NCBI GenBank assembly: GCA_028571685.1
Contig: CM053141.1
Location: 51,520,333-51,584,332, forward strand
DNA from: Heterohyrax brucei
Taxonomy: Eukaryota > Chordata > Mammalia > Hyracoidea > Procaviidae
Reading direction: 5' to 3'
Length of the DNA stretch: 64,000 nucleotides
Position 1 is the first letter of the stretch. Every line of letters starts with the position of its first letter. A program made the translations under genes and the position numbers. Shown piece after piece: positions 1-10,859 of the stretch. The notes beneath the pieces are model-generated. The model saw nothing but the letters and a program-made list of their open reading frames with translations, ran no database searches and had not been told where the DNA came from.

Positions 1-95
1 ATTGTAGAGAGAGTAACTAAGATCACATGACAATGTGTGTGTGTTTGTACCACAAACTGACTTGAATTGTAACCTTCACTTAAGGCGTCAATGAA
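1..95 (+). mobile_element. L1 3' terminus (cut by window edge)
   Basis: The bases resemble the end of the L1 3'UTR type seen elsewhere here in antisense (46771 onward): a 'gatcacatgacaatgtgtgt' stretch, then 'gacttgaattgtaa' and 'ttcacttaa'. The body lies outside the window. There is no clear poly-A tail after it, so the 3' boundary is approximate. Confidence 0.55.
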
Positions 96-1375
96 CAATT
101 ATTTAATTACATTGGTGAAACATTAGACATGTTCCAACAGAGGGCAAAATTGCTCTTTCTCTTCAAATCCTTGGAATTCACAAGTTATCTTCTTCCAAAG
201 TTCAATGGAACAGGCACAAGGTAAACATTTCCATTTCAAATGGGAAAAATTGAAGGGAAGAAGGGTTAATGGGCACAAAGCACATCCCAAACTCACCATT
301 ACATTAGCTCTCCAGGGTTGGAAATAATCCTCTGTTCTCTAGGAATGTCTGGGCAATGGTCTTGCCTAACTGACAATGGGCCTTCTATGTGCAGACCTCG
401 TGTTCCTTGTCCATCTGAGTGGTGCCTTCTCAACCCCCACTCTGGTTCCAGCAGACTCGTTCTCACGTCAGTGGGATATGTCAGCTCTGTGCCTTCAGCT
501 ATAAGCACTGATCCATTGTCTTTGCCCACATGAATAGTAGCCACACACACTGGATCCTAGTAGACGGAGATCCGACTCTTTGAAGTCTGAGATTGTGGGC
601 TCTACTCTGAGACACATGAGACCACGCCTCTGCTTTTTGAAACCAAGGCAGTTCTGCTTCCTGTGCTTTTTCCAACAGTTGTGCTGATCTCCAAACTGCT
701 CCAGTGTGGGTCCCTTTCTTTTATTGGAGGACAACAGATGTAACTCCTTCAGCCTAATTCGTACCCACAGAATTCCAAAGGCAGACAATTTTTCTTCCCT
801 CCATCCTGTCTCTGCATCCTTCATTCTAAGCTTATGGGTTTTGTGCTTTTGTAGTTGATTACATCCATCAACAACAGGCTTAATATTTTTAACAAAGATG
901 CTGTAGCCATATTTGCTCTGGGACACACATCTTCAATTTGTACAACAAAATTTGCCAAATCCTTACATTTTGTTTTCATTCAGCACAGTTCATTTTTAAG
1001 TACATATCTTTCCTGTCATATTTTACTGTAAGTGCAAGGAGAAACTAAGGAGCCCCTTTAAATCTCATCAGTCAAATATCCAGATTAATCACGTGTCCCT
1101 TCCATCAAACATTTGAACACAATTCAGACAACTTCTTTGCCACTGCATAAAATAGATCATCTTCCAGCCATACACCTTTATTTTGCCTTTTAAAGACTCA
1201 CCAGCAGTAGATATAGTGTCCAGATATCTACCAACGGTGTTGATGGCACCGTACGTGTTTCTAAGATCATAAAGACCTACTCTAATTCTCTCTTCCCTCC
1301 CTTCCAAGCCATCACTAGAATTGTCTTTGACATTAACAATTTTACCAAGAGTTTGTTCATGACTATCTGAGTTTT
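96..1375. other. Unclassified block with decayed antisense reading frames
   Basis: No family recognised with certainty. On the minus strand an open frame of 143 codons (926-495) overlaps a second of 83 codons in another frame (550-299), as if one longer coding ancestor had been frameshifted. The segment lies before an antisense LTR (1701) and antisense ERVL pol (2430), so an internal region of an ERVL/MaLR element is one possibility, but I see no diagnostic motif. A processed pseudogene cannot be excluded. Confidence 0.3.
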
Positions 1376-1700
1376 CACTGTTGTAGGTACCATCAAGTCA
1401 TTTCCAAGTCATGAAACCTTATGCACAAAATAAACACTGCCTGGTTCTGTGTCATCTTCACAGTCATTGCTCTGCTTGAGCCCATTTTTGCAGCCACTGT
1501 ATTAGTACATTTCACTGAAGGTCTTCCTCTTTTCACTGACCATCATCTTTACTAAGCATTATGTCCTTTTCCAGAATGAACCTATGATGTGTCAAAAGTA
1601 TGTGAGGCAAGTCTGACTGTCCATGCATCTAAGTAGTATTCTGGCTGTACTTCTTCCAATGCAGGTGTGCTCACTCTTCTGGTAGTTCATAGTTGCCTTA
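1376..1700 (-). mobile_element. RTE LINE, 3'-end fragment
   Basis: Reverse-complement RTE tail: 'gttgtaggtaccatcaagtc' is the complement of the shared RTE/AfroSINE terminus. It is followed by the 'gagcccatttttgcagccac' and 'gtccttttccag' blocks that precede the tail in the other copies. It covers only the end of ORF2 plus the tail. Confidence 0.8.
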
Positions 1701-2263
1701 GGCTGGGTTTTCTAGACAAGTAAATATAGTAAAGCTTACACACAGACAGACAGACAGACACACACACACGTACACTCTATGCATATGTAAAGGGATAAAG
1801 AGATTTATCTCAATGAAATGGCTCATGCAACTGCAGAGACAGGCAAATCCCAAGTCTGTGGGTCAGGCTGGAGGCTTCTTCTGACGCATATAGCTCCAGA
1901 GGCTGACAAATCCAAGATTGCAGGCCATTGGCTCATACACTACGGAGGGTGATAAATTCAAAATAGGTAGGCAATACAGAAGGCTACTGGTTCAAGTCCC
2001 AAGAACAAGAAGTCAGATGATGCAGGACCCAGGGCAAGTAAGCAAGCTTTGCCAGAATATCCATATATACAGAGAGTACAGGCCACAGCCCCAAGATTAC
2101 ATCATGTCATTATATCATTACACAACTGCCAAACTACATCATTACATAACTGTCAAACCTTTGAGAGTCATAGGGCAGCCAAGTGGACACACAATCTTAG
2201 CCATCACTATCCATGGCTTGTCAACTTGGCGCCTGTGTACATCTCCTTAAACCATATGTAACA
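1701..2263 (-). mobile_element. LTR, ERVL/MaLR-type, antisense
   Basis: Starts 'ttaggctgggttttctagac' and contains 'gagatttatctcaatg', the 'tcaggctggaggcttcttct' block and, near its end, 'cttgtcaacttggc'. This is the antisense layout of a mammalian LTR of ERVL/MaLR type. The same family recurs at 54742-55100. A CAGA/CA microsatellite sits inside (1739-1767). I could not assign the subfamily. Confidence 0.55.
1739..1767. repeat. (CAGA)n/(CA)n microsatellite
   Basis: Run of CAGA units passing into CA units within the antisense LTR, at the place where related LTRs often carry simple repeats. Confidence 0.9.
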
Positions 2264-2840
2264 TCTAAATAATGACAGTTACAAAGTTACACTTGCTCCT
2301 AGCACAGTATAACATGAATACACCAAAAATGAACTATCCCTATTTACATATTATAATTTACAAGTGAAGACAAGACAAATATTTAATGTACACATACAAG
2401 GAAGAAATATTAGTAATTACAGTCCTTGTTTCTACAACCAGTCACACGGTCATAACTGATATTTAGAAAAACCCTATTCCATCACCCATTCTGTATGATC
2501 TTCACGCTCAGCAATCACATCAGCTGGTCATTTTTCTTTGCCTGGTAGGTGAAACACACCTTCACTCCTTAATGATCTGAGCCGTCAGTAGTCACATCAG
2601 TAATGGATTGTTGTAGTTTTCCATTGACTTTATTCACAGGCTATGATAGCACCAAGAGATGGCATAGGAGATTTCCTGTATTCCATACTCTTCTTTACCT
2701 CTACAATGTAACACCACTCCTATTTTTCCTTGGGATTCAGGATTAATCACACCACCCAATATGGTAACTCCCTTCTTTTCCTGTTTGTCTAGGTGGCTGG
2801 ATGGCATTCTCAAGTACAGTTCAACAAAATCAATGTTGTA

Positions 2841-3371
2841 CAAGTTTTGACAATTAAGTCTGGGAATCTAATAGTTCTAAGTGTTACATGCTTTTTTGCT
2901 GAATATCATTATGGTCCCTTCAAAGTACTTCCCTTGGGAAGCTATACTCTGACACCAACACCTAGTCCACCCTTCAAGGCAATTTTGGAACTCCTTCTGG
3001 AATGGTCATTTCACACACTGGTACAGTAACAAGTTCATGAACTTAATTGTATAGTTGTCTGTGAGGGAGTTTTTAGCCAATTAACAAATAACTATACTCG
3101 AATACCCACTCTGGCTCCCCATCACTTTTTTCTTTACCTGAAAATAAAGGAAATATTGAAAGGGAGGCATTTTGAAGACATTCAGAGTAATATGACAATA
3201 GCTCCATTGGCCATTCTAGAAAAAGAGATCCTTGAAGGGTGGATTAGGCTCTGGCATTGGGTTCATAGCTTCCCTAAGGTAGTACTTCAAAGGCAACTGT
3301 AGTAATACTCAGCGACGAGGTACGTAGCACTTTTTCTAGGATGAATTCACAAACTGAATTCTCAGAACTTG
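2841..3371 (+). mobile_element. Foldback mariner, copy 1 (531 bp)
   Basis: Flanked by TA on both sides (2839-2840 and 3372-3373), inside the ERVL remnant. The first ~165 bp are the reverse complement of the last ~165 bp; the outer tips read 'caagttttga' and, inverted, 'caagttctga'. Between the arms is a piece of mariner transposase C-terminal code, starting near 3045 and corresponding to SVREFLA...PDLAPSD in the better-kept copy at 23220. It lacks the N-terminal helix-turn-helix and the upstream catalytic region, so it is non-autonomous. Confidence 0.75.
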
Positions 3372-5709
3372 TATATCTGGACAGAAATATTCCTCCTTTT
3401 GCAACTGAGACCTCTAGACCTACAGAGCATGAGGTTGTGGAGACAGGAAGAAAACAATTGCAAGTAGGTCACGAGGTGTAATAGTGTGTGGTGCCTTTCC
3501 GATTTCCACTACTTCATTCTTAAAACCATGAATTCTGGCTATGAGAGAAATGGCACCATAGATTGGATAATGATTTAGACCGTACTGAGCCTCCTAGAGA
3601 ATTGTTCCAACCCAGCAAATTATTGCCACCAAGCTGGTGCCACAACTGTGTCTTTAGAAGACTGTTCCACTCTTCTATCAAGTCAGCTGCTTCAGGATGA
3701 CTGGGAACGTGGTGCGATCAGTAAATTCCGTGAGCATGGACCCTTTGCCATACTTCATTGGCTGTGACATGAGTCCTTGATCCAAGGTGATTCTGTGTGG
3801 GATAACCTGACAGCAGATAAGTCATTCTGTGAGTGCATGTAGTACTGGGCACAGGGAAGGAAAATCTGTACTCCTATTAAGTGTCTGTCCCATTAAGAAT
3901 GACATGCTGTCCATCCTGTGATGGAAGCAGTCCAATGTAAAAACAACTTGCTGTGAAGTTTCTGGCTGATAACCTTCAGAACTGATGCCATACTAGGAAT
4001 TCAGTATCAGTTTCTACTGCTGGTACACTGGGCATTTAGCAGTGGCTGTAGCCAAGCTGGCCTTGGTGAGTTAAAATCCGTATAGTTGAGCTAACAAGTA
4101 ACCTTCATCCTTGCCCCTGTGCTCACTTTGTTCATTAGCCCATCAGGCAATGATGGGAGTGGCTGAGGCAAGAGGATAACTGGCTTCCACAAAACATATC
4201 ATCTTATCCATTTTATTATTAAAATCCTCTTCTGCCAAGGTCACTGTTTGGTATCATTCACCTGAGACATATATTCACTTCTTTGGCTCATTCAGAGATG
4301 TATATCCACATACCTCTTTCCTATAACTCCCTGTCATCAATATTTTAATCTTGTTCCTTCCAAGTCCCTGACCATGTAGTCAAATCATTAACCATAGCCC
4401 CTGAGTCAGTGTACAATAGAATATATCACCATTTTTCCTTTCAAACACAGTGAACAACCAGGTTTGCTGCTCGATGTTCTGCTGTGAGGAGGATTTACCT
4501 TTACCACTGTCCTTCAGGGAGGTCCCACGAAGAGGCTGTAGTGATGACCCTGTCCGCTTTCAGATGGTGCCTGTATATTGTGCAGAACCAGCTGCAACCA
4601 GACACGTTTCCTCTTCCTCAGTCAACTGATCATAAGAGCTCCCCATGAGGCCGGATGGTGAGAAAATAGGTAATATAACATGACTAGAGATCACAGGTGC
4701 ATTTGGGCTGCTTGCTCATACAACTTACTTGTGCCTTCAGGTTCTGCTCAGGTGCAGTTTCAGATATACTACTTCCAATTCATGTGCACATCTAACTTTA
4801 GGACTCTGTGGGTCATCAAACATCCAGTTCATGAAGGCAAGCTCAGGCTACATGGTGACTTAGTGGCCCATGGTAAAGTGTTCAGTCTCTACTGAGACCT
4901 GGTAATGAGCCAAAAACTGTTTCTTAAAGAACAGCATGACAGGACTTCATTTCAAATTCTTAAAGGTATGTGCTGTGATTCAACAATAAAGCCTTCCACA
5001 GACTCCAAACATCATCTCTGCCAGTGATACTTCATGTACCATTGGATCACACAGATCATACGATTCAAATTTCAGAGTGGCTTACATGGCAGCCTGAACC
5101 TGTTTCAGAGCCTTTGTTTGTTCTGGGCCCCACTCCAAGCTAGCAACTTTCAAGTCACTTTACAAATAGGCAAAAGTAGCACACCTAACAAAAGGATATG
5201 TTGCCTCCAAAATCCCAAGAGGCTCCCAGGCATTGTGCCTCCTTTTTAGTATTATGAAGGGTTAGATGTTGTAACTTATCCTTCATTTTCCAAGGAATAT
5301 GTTGGCATATCCCACAACACTAGATACCTTCAAATTTCACTGAGGTGGAAGGCATCTGAATTTTTGTCTGGTAATTTTCTACCCTCTAGCGACAGCACTT
5401 GGCTTGGAAGCATGCAAATGTCTTACCAATAAGTCCAGAGTCATTAACATTTCTTCTGTAGCAGGTCCAATCAGAACAACTCATCAATGTAATGGACTGA
5501 TGTGATGTCTTTTGTAAGGAAAAGGCAATCAACATCCCCATGTACTTAAATTACGACATAGGGCTGAAGAGTTGATATACATTTGAGGTGAGACATGAAA
5601 GTGTATTGCTGGCCTTTCCTAGTGAAGGCAAACTGCTTTTGGTGTTTCTTTAAAACTAGAAACAAGGAAAAGACATTGGCCAAATCAATAGCTTCATCAA
5701 AGGTAACAG

Positions 5710-5865
5710 GAAAAAGAAAAAAAAAAAAAAAGACACTGTTATCAAGTATAGTGGATAAGTGCTACAGCTAAAAACCCAAAAGTCAGCAGTTCAAATCTGC
5801 CAAGTCCTCCTTGAAAACTCTGTGGAGCAGTTCTGCTCTATTCTATAGGATCACTATGAGTCTTG
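5710..5865 (+). mobile_element. AfroSINE copy in ERVL, with 5' A-tract
   Basis: The SINE head 'tagtggataagtgctac' and mid part 'ggagcagttctgctctatt' are visible. The insertion is bracketed by 'aaggtaacag' at 5700-5709 and 5866-5875, a 10 bp target duplication, after which ERVL resumes. Unusually an A-rich run (5710-5732) is at the 5' side of the SINE, not the 3' side. Confidence 0.7.
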
Positions 5866-6295
5866 AAGGTAACAGATGTATTAATTTATTGAAGCAGTGG
5901 AAACACATGTGGAAAAGTCACTGCAATTGGAGTCACCACCTGGTTTAGATTATGAAAATCTACTGGTATTCTCCTAGATCCATCTGTTTTTTATGTACAG
6001 GCCAAATAGGCGAGTTGAGTGGCATGTGGTGGTAATCACCACCTGTGCAAGTCCTTGATGGTGGTTGAAATCCCTGCATTCCCTCAAAGGATAAGATACT
6101 GTTTTTTGTTTACTGTTTTACTAGGTAGGGGCAGTTCTAATGGCTCTCACTTGGTTTTTCCTATCATAATAGCCCTTATGCCACTTTCCAGGGATCCAAT
6201 GTGGGGCTTCTGTCAAACCAGTGAGAAACATGGCATCGCCAAGCTGGCATACAATCTTAAACATCACAATAGTATACTGAGTATTCTTGGCTAGC

Positions 6296-7215
6296 ACCAT
6301 AATTCAAAGACTTCAATTTTTCTTCGGTCTTCCTTATTCATTGTCCAGCTTCCTTGTGTGTAAGAGAAAGTTGACAGTGTCATAGCTTGAATTAGGCACA
6401 CCTTAGCCCTTCAAATGATATTTTTGCTTTCCAACACATTAAAAATTCTTTTGCAGCAGATTTGCCTAACGCAGCATTTCATTTGATATTCTGACTGCTG
6501 CTTACATGGATGTTGATTGTGAATACAAATGAAATTAAATCCTTGACCAGTTCAATATTTTCTGGTTTATTGTGATGTTGCCTATTGGTTCATTAGCAAG
6601 GATTTTTGCTTTCTTTATACTGAGATGCAATACATAATGAAGGCAGTACTTTTTGTTCTTCATCACTAAGTGCTTCTAGTCCTCTTTTCTTTTAGCAAGA
6701 GTGTGTCAACCCAATGTACAATCCCTGAGCCAACACAAGAAAAAGAGGGGTGCAGCCCTAGAACTCTTCTAAACGACCTGAGTTGATGTCCAACAGCCTG
6801 GATACACCCCTGGGAACATGGGCCCTAGACCTGCTGCTGTCCCTGACTGGAAACCAGTAATGAGGTCAACTCTTCATACAAAAATGGTCTGGACTGAGGG
6901 ACACAATGTGACCATATGGTGTGCATACTTTATGGTTCTATACATTTATAGAATGCTGTCCTGCTGGTCTCTTTCTATAAAGGAGAGAAGGGGTGTAGAG
7001 GAGGGGACAGATGCTTGTTGAGGGGACACTAGAAGTATGGAACAGAAAGGAGGAGTGTTCTGTCACTGGGTAGGGAGATAGGTGGGCATGCAAAATTGAT
7101 TTGTATATTTTCACTTAATCCACAATTTAAAAAAAAAGTGTGTCAACTATGTATTACAGGTTTTTTAATAAGCCTTCTACCAGCTCTGATGCCATGTTCT
7201 CTCCATATAGTTTAT
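6296..7215 (-). mobile_element. RTE LINE fragment, split by an L1
   Basis: Antisense RTE ORF2 sequence at 6296-6709 continues at 7137-7215 without loss, the gap being an L1 3' end. The 'gcagcagatttgcctaa' and 'ctgactgctgcttacatgg' blocks identify the C-terminal half of ORF2. No long frame remains. Confidence 0.85.
6710..7136 (+). mobile_element. 5'-truncated L1 (3'UTR only) in RTE
   Basis: Matches the L1 3'UTR at 16800-17800 over 'atccctgagccaacacaaga', 'cctagacctgctgctgtccc' and 'tactttatggttctat', and ends in an A run. It is bracketed by a perfect 10 bp target duplication 'agtgtgtcaa' (6700-6709 and 7137-7146), the hallmark of target-primed reverse transcription. Confidence 0.85.
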
Positions 7216-7482
7216 ATACTTTATTTTGTAGGCCTTTCTAACTTGGCTGAAAGATGGCCTTCTGAAGTGGCTTCAGTTCTGAGTTAGCAGGGTGTCCAAT
7301 GGCCATAGTCACAGGAATTCTACCAGTCTCTGCCAGTAGTAAATATTGTTTTTTTAAATTAATGTTGTTAAACTGAATATGGTCTACAGTTTCTCTTGCT
7401 CTTTCCAGGACACTCCATTGTGTTCCCTGTCAGAATGGTCGGTGGTGGTAGCCAGGAACCACTCAACTACTATGGATCACAC

Positions 7483-7715
7483 ACTCTGGGCTTGTTGTCA
7501 GGATGGATCAATCCCTGAAGAAAGACATGCTTGGTAGGGTGGAAGGTCAACAAAAAAGAGGACTTCAACAAGATGGATTGATACAGTGACTGTAACAATA
7601 GGCTTAAACATAAAAACAATGGTGAACATGGCACAGGACTGGGCAGTGTTTTATTCTGTTGTGCAGAGGGTGGCTATAAGTTAGAACTGACTTGATGGTA
7701 CCTAGCAACAACAGA
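7483..7715 (+). mobile_element. RTE LINE, short 3'-end insertion
   Basis: Begins at the 'gttgtcaggatggatcaatc' block and runs to the tail 'ttgatggtacctagcaacaa'. It is strongly 5'-truncated and lies inside the antisense L1. No clear target duplication is left. Confidence 0.8.
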
Positions 7716-8770
7716 CTACAAGGCTGTTGGAGGCTGCTCTTCATGTGATCCATTTGTCCTTTAAATTAATATTTTCTTTGTGTTTTGGGGGGGTCTCTTT
7801 TGCTCTAGAAGTTATAGGACCAACAGATATATCTTAGGTGGTTGTTCACAAGCTTTTAAGACCCTAGACACTACTTACCAAAGTAGGATGTATAACATTT
7901 TCTTTAAAAACTATGTTACTCCTTTTGGCCAAGATATTCCCTGAGACTAAGATTATTAACTCTAAGCCCCAACAACTTGGTCCTGCAGGTGTTTGAATGT
8001 GTCTTGGAAGTATTTATGACTTTGACTTGATCAAACTGTGCTGAATTCCCCTGTATTGTGTGCCATCTTTCCCTTCATAAATGAAGACTTTTTTTCGAGG
8101 ATCAACACAAAGCTGATTCCTATGAGGTAAAAGTTAAAGATGTCCTACATGTCTAACTTTTCCAAGCTGCTGTATCATTCCATCATCTCTAACATCAACT
8201 ATTCTTTCTCATGCCAGCACTCTCCTTCCTGTCTTTGGCTTCTCTAATTCCCTGCAATGTCTCATAGAACTCAAAAACCCTGTAAAAGAAGCGGTCCACA
8301 AAATGGAGGAGGATGAGTCTCAAATTTGTGGGTTACTCATGGACCTCTTCCTGGCCTTCAGTCTCTGATTAAATACACTCAGCATTCCTGTTCCATGGGC
8401 CAGGAAGTACTACATGTGATAGGTCTCTGCTTTGGGTCTGTCTTTTTTTGGTGGTGGCTTGATTGCCTGTCTGCTCTGAAATTGGTTATTTTTTTAAGGC
8501 AAGATTTACCAATCCCCTTGGTAGGCCACAATTACCATATTACACAATCATCTGGATGGGAGTTACAAGACCATGGATAGAAAGTTCACACCCAAAGGTA
8601 ATTAATCCATAGCATTTCACCAAAGTCTTGTTTACTGTCTAGTTAGTGATTTTCCCTCTCCTTCTCCACCCACCTTTTACTATCATCAAATGTTGTTTTG
8701 TTCTGTGTATAAATGTTTTCTTGAATATTTATAACAGTGGGCTCACACATTTTTCATTTGTGATTGACTT

Positions 8771-8934
8771 GATGCCCTCATGGTATAGTGATTAAGAGCT
8801 ATGGCTGTTAACCAAAAGACCAGCAGTCCAAATCTATCAGCCACTGCTTAGAAATTCTAGGGGCCAAATCTACTCTGTGCTATAGGATTGTTGAGTTGGA
8901 ATCAACTAGACAACAAAAAGAATGATTTTTTTAG
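8771..8934 (+). mobile_element. AfroSINE with 14 bp target duplication
   Basis: Complete head-to-tail copy in the antisense L1. Flanking 'tttgtgattgactt' (8757-8770) and 'tttgtgactgactt' (8935-8948) form a 14 bp duplication with one mismatch, and L1 sequence continues on both sides. Confidence 0.85.
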
Positions 8935-8983
8935 TTTGTGACTGACTTGCTTTGCTCAGCATAATGATTTTCTGAACATTGCG

Positions 8984-9806
8984 TCCATGGGCATTGATCT
9001 GGGGTCCAAGTAAAATAAACTACTTGACAATTTCCATCATTTCTCCATTTACTTTGAAATTGCTTATTGGTGCAATTGTGGGGATTTTTGTTTTATTTAT
9101 ATTGATGTGTAAGTCATACCAAAGGCTGTGATCTTCATCAGTTAAGTACTTCAAGTCCTCTTCATCTTCAGGAAGCAAGGCTATGCCATCTATATAACGC
9201 AGACTGTTAATAAGCCTTTCTCCAATCCTGATGTGTGTTCTTTATAGAGTTTATCTTTTGAGATTATTTGCCTATTGTATTGATTAAGCACAACATAAAA
9301 CTTTCTTGACTTTAAACTATAAATTACCCCTTGTTCTGTTTCAAGAGCTGTCTTCTAAGTACAGTTTTCTTGTGAGCATAGTTAAGTTTCCAGGAATTTT
9401 CACCATTCACAATATTATCCATAATTTATTATGATCCACAGAGCTGAATGCCTTTACATAGTCAACAAAACACAGGCGAGTACCTTTCTGGTATTCTCTG
9501 CTTTCAGCCAAGATCCATCTGACATCAACAATGATATTTCTAAGTCCATGTCTGAATCTGGCTTCAATTTCTGGAAGTTCCCTGTCAGTGTGCTGCTGCA
9601 ACCACTTTTGAATGATTTTCGGCAAACTTTTAATTGTACGTGATATTAATAGCATTGTTTGAAATAATTTTCTCATTCTGTTGGATCACCTTTCTTTGGA
9701 ATGGGAACAAATATGGATTTCTTCCAGTTAGTTGGCCAGGAAGCTGTCTTCTAAATTTGTTGGCTTAGATAAGTAAGCACTTCCACTGTTGCATCCATTT
9801 GCTGAG
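8984..9806 (-). mobile_element. RTE LINE fragment (RT region)
   Basis: Antisense copy of the central and N-terminal RT part of RTE ORF2. The complement frame 9676-9407 still reads through LPEIEARFRHGL, SREYQKGTRLCFVDYVKAFS and VDHNKLW, typical RTE-clade RT text, then breaks. Upstream and downstream parts are frameshifted. Confidence 0.9.
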
Positions 9807-9927
9807 CTAGTCTTTCAGAACAGTTAATGTGTAAAAATTATTTTTCTACATCCAGCAATGAAAAGATGATTTTGGAATTAAAATACAAACTCATGAAAAC
9901 AATACCACTTACCATAGTATCAAAAGA

Positions 9928-9959
9928 AAAAAAAAGAAAGAAAGAAAGAAAGAAAAAGA
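9928..9959. repeat. A-rich (GAAA)n microsatellite
   Basis: Run of GAAA units inside the old L1 ORF2, expanded from an A-rich codon stretch. Confidence 0.9.
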
Positions 9960-10586
9960 AACATCTAGGTATAAATCTAACGGTGTGTAAAGGATCTATA
10001 TACAGAAAACTACAAAATTTAAATAAATCAAAGAAGATCTCAATAAGCAGAAAGTAGTGTATGTAATAATGTATAATGTAATAATTCTTCCTAACTTCAC
10101 CTATAGATTACACATAATTCCACTTAATTTTTTTTTAATATTGGCAAAATTGTTCAAAAAATTTACACAGAAAGGCAGAAAACATAAAATAGCCAGTATG
10201 ATATGGAAGAACAACAACAATGTTGGAGGACTCACATGACCTCATTTCAAAACTTACTACACATCTTTAATCAAGGCAATATTATACTGATGTAGACATA
10301 TAGATTAACAGAATAACCCCTGTCTCATTATAAGCAAAATATTAGGCAAATCCCAAGTGAGAATTTATACTACAAAATGTGATCAAAACTGCCATCAAAA
10401 ATATAGAAATTCTAAGAAACTGTCACCATTGCAATATAGTATCCTGAATGGGATTCCAAAATGGAAAAGAGGCATTAGATAAAAACAATGGAAATCAAAA
10501 CAAATCACAGATTTAGTTAAACATAATATTGTCAATGCTGACTCATCAATTGTAACAAGTGTACCACAACACTAATGTACATTGTT

Positions 10587-10726
10587 GGAAACCCTGGTGG
10601 CATAGTGGTAAAGCTGCACAGCTTTTAACCAGAAGGTTGGCAGTTCATATCTGCCAGTCCCTCTTTGGAAACCTGATGGGACAGTTCTACCCTGTCCTGT
10701 GGAATTACTATGAGTCAGAACTGACT
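10587..10726 (+). mobile_element. AfroSINE (reference copy)
   Basis: Non-autonomous, RNA polymerase III-type retroposon. Layout seen in all copies: tRNA-like head ('accctggtggcatagtgg'), a B-box-like 'gttcgaatc' (here decayed to 'gttcatatc'), a body 'ggacagttctaccctgtcc' and a tail 'ctatgagtcagaactgactt' that matches the RTE 3' end. This copy lies in the L1 3'UTR and is bracketed by 'tacattgtt' at 10578-10586 and 10727-10735, a 9 bp target duplication. Confidence 0.9.
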
Positions 10727-10859
10727 TACATTGTTAATAAGTAGAAAATGAGTTTTAGGTATAAGTGAGCTCTCTGTAAATCTTTTTGTATAAATCTACA
10801 ACAGTTTTAAAACAAAAAGTTTAATTTTAAAAATAAATGCACATCTCATTGTGTCATAA

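Larger units (their letters stand above)
2430..6295 (-). mobile_element. ERVL-type endogenous retrovirus, pol remnant, antisense
   Basis: An old endogenous retroviral pol region, complement strand, heavily mutated. It runs in segments 2430-2838, 3374-5699 and 5876-6295, interrupted by a foldback mariner (2841-3371) and a SINE insertion (5710-5865). In the complement the order from right to left is a protease/RT-like region, RT, then RNase H/integrase-like sequence. Near 5479-5493 the complement encodes Tyr-Ile-Asp-Glu where the RT active-site box is expected, so the second Asp is lost. Stops and frameshifts are frequent and no frame exceeds about 70 codons. It cannot make protein. The ERVL assignment rests on recalled antisense nucleotide similarity (for instance 'ccaagatccatctg'-like and 'gccaaatagg' blocks near 5975-6010). 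Confidence 0.6.
7216..8983 (-). mobile_element. L1 3' region, antisense, broken by RTE and SINE
   Basis: Segments 7216-7482, 7716-8770 and 8949-8983 follow the antisense L1 3'UTR order seen at 46771-47480: 'agttctgagttagcagggtg', then 'cattgtgttccctgtcag', then 'cacaagcttttaagacc', then the ORF2-end block 'gctttgctcagcataatg'. It is interrupted by an RTE tail (7483-7715) and by a SINE (8771-8934). Confidence 0.75.
9830..10850 (+). mobile_element. Old L1: ORF2 end and 3'UTR
   Basis: From 9830 the text follows L1 ORF2 ('acttaccatagtatcaaaa', then 'ctaggtataaatctaac', then 'acagaaaactacaaaa'). From about 10430 it follows the mammal-wide 3'UTR ('gaatgggattcc', then 'caattgtaacaagtgtacca', then 'aacaaaaagtttaattttaa'). 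A SINE sits at 10587-10726. This is an older L1M-like subfamily, different from the afrotherian 3'UTR seen elsewhere in the window. Confidence 0.8.

Noticed and set aside
2430..6295. Intact retroviral gene
   Set aside because: Many stops and frameshifts, two insertions and a mutated RT box; a relic only.
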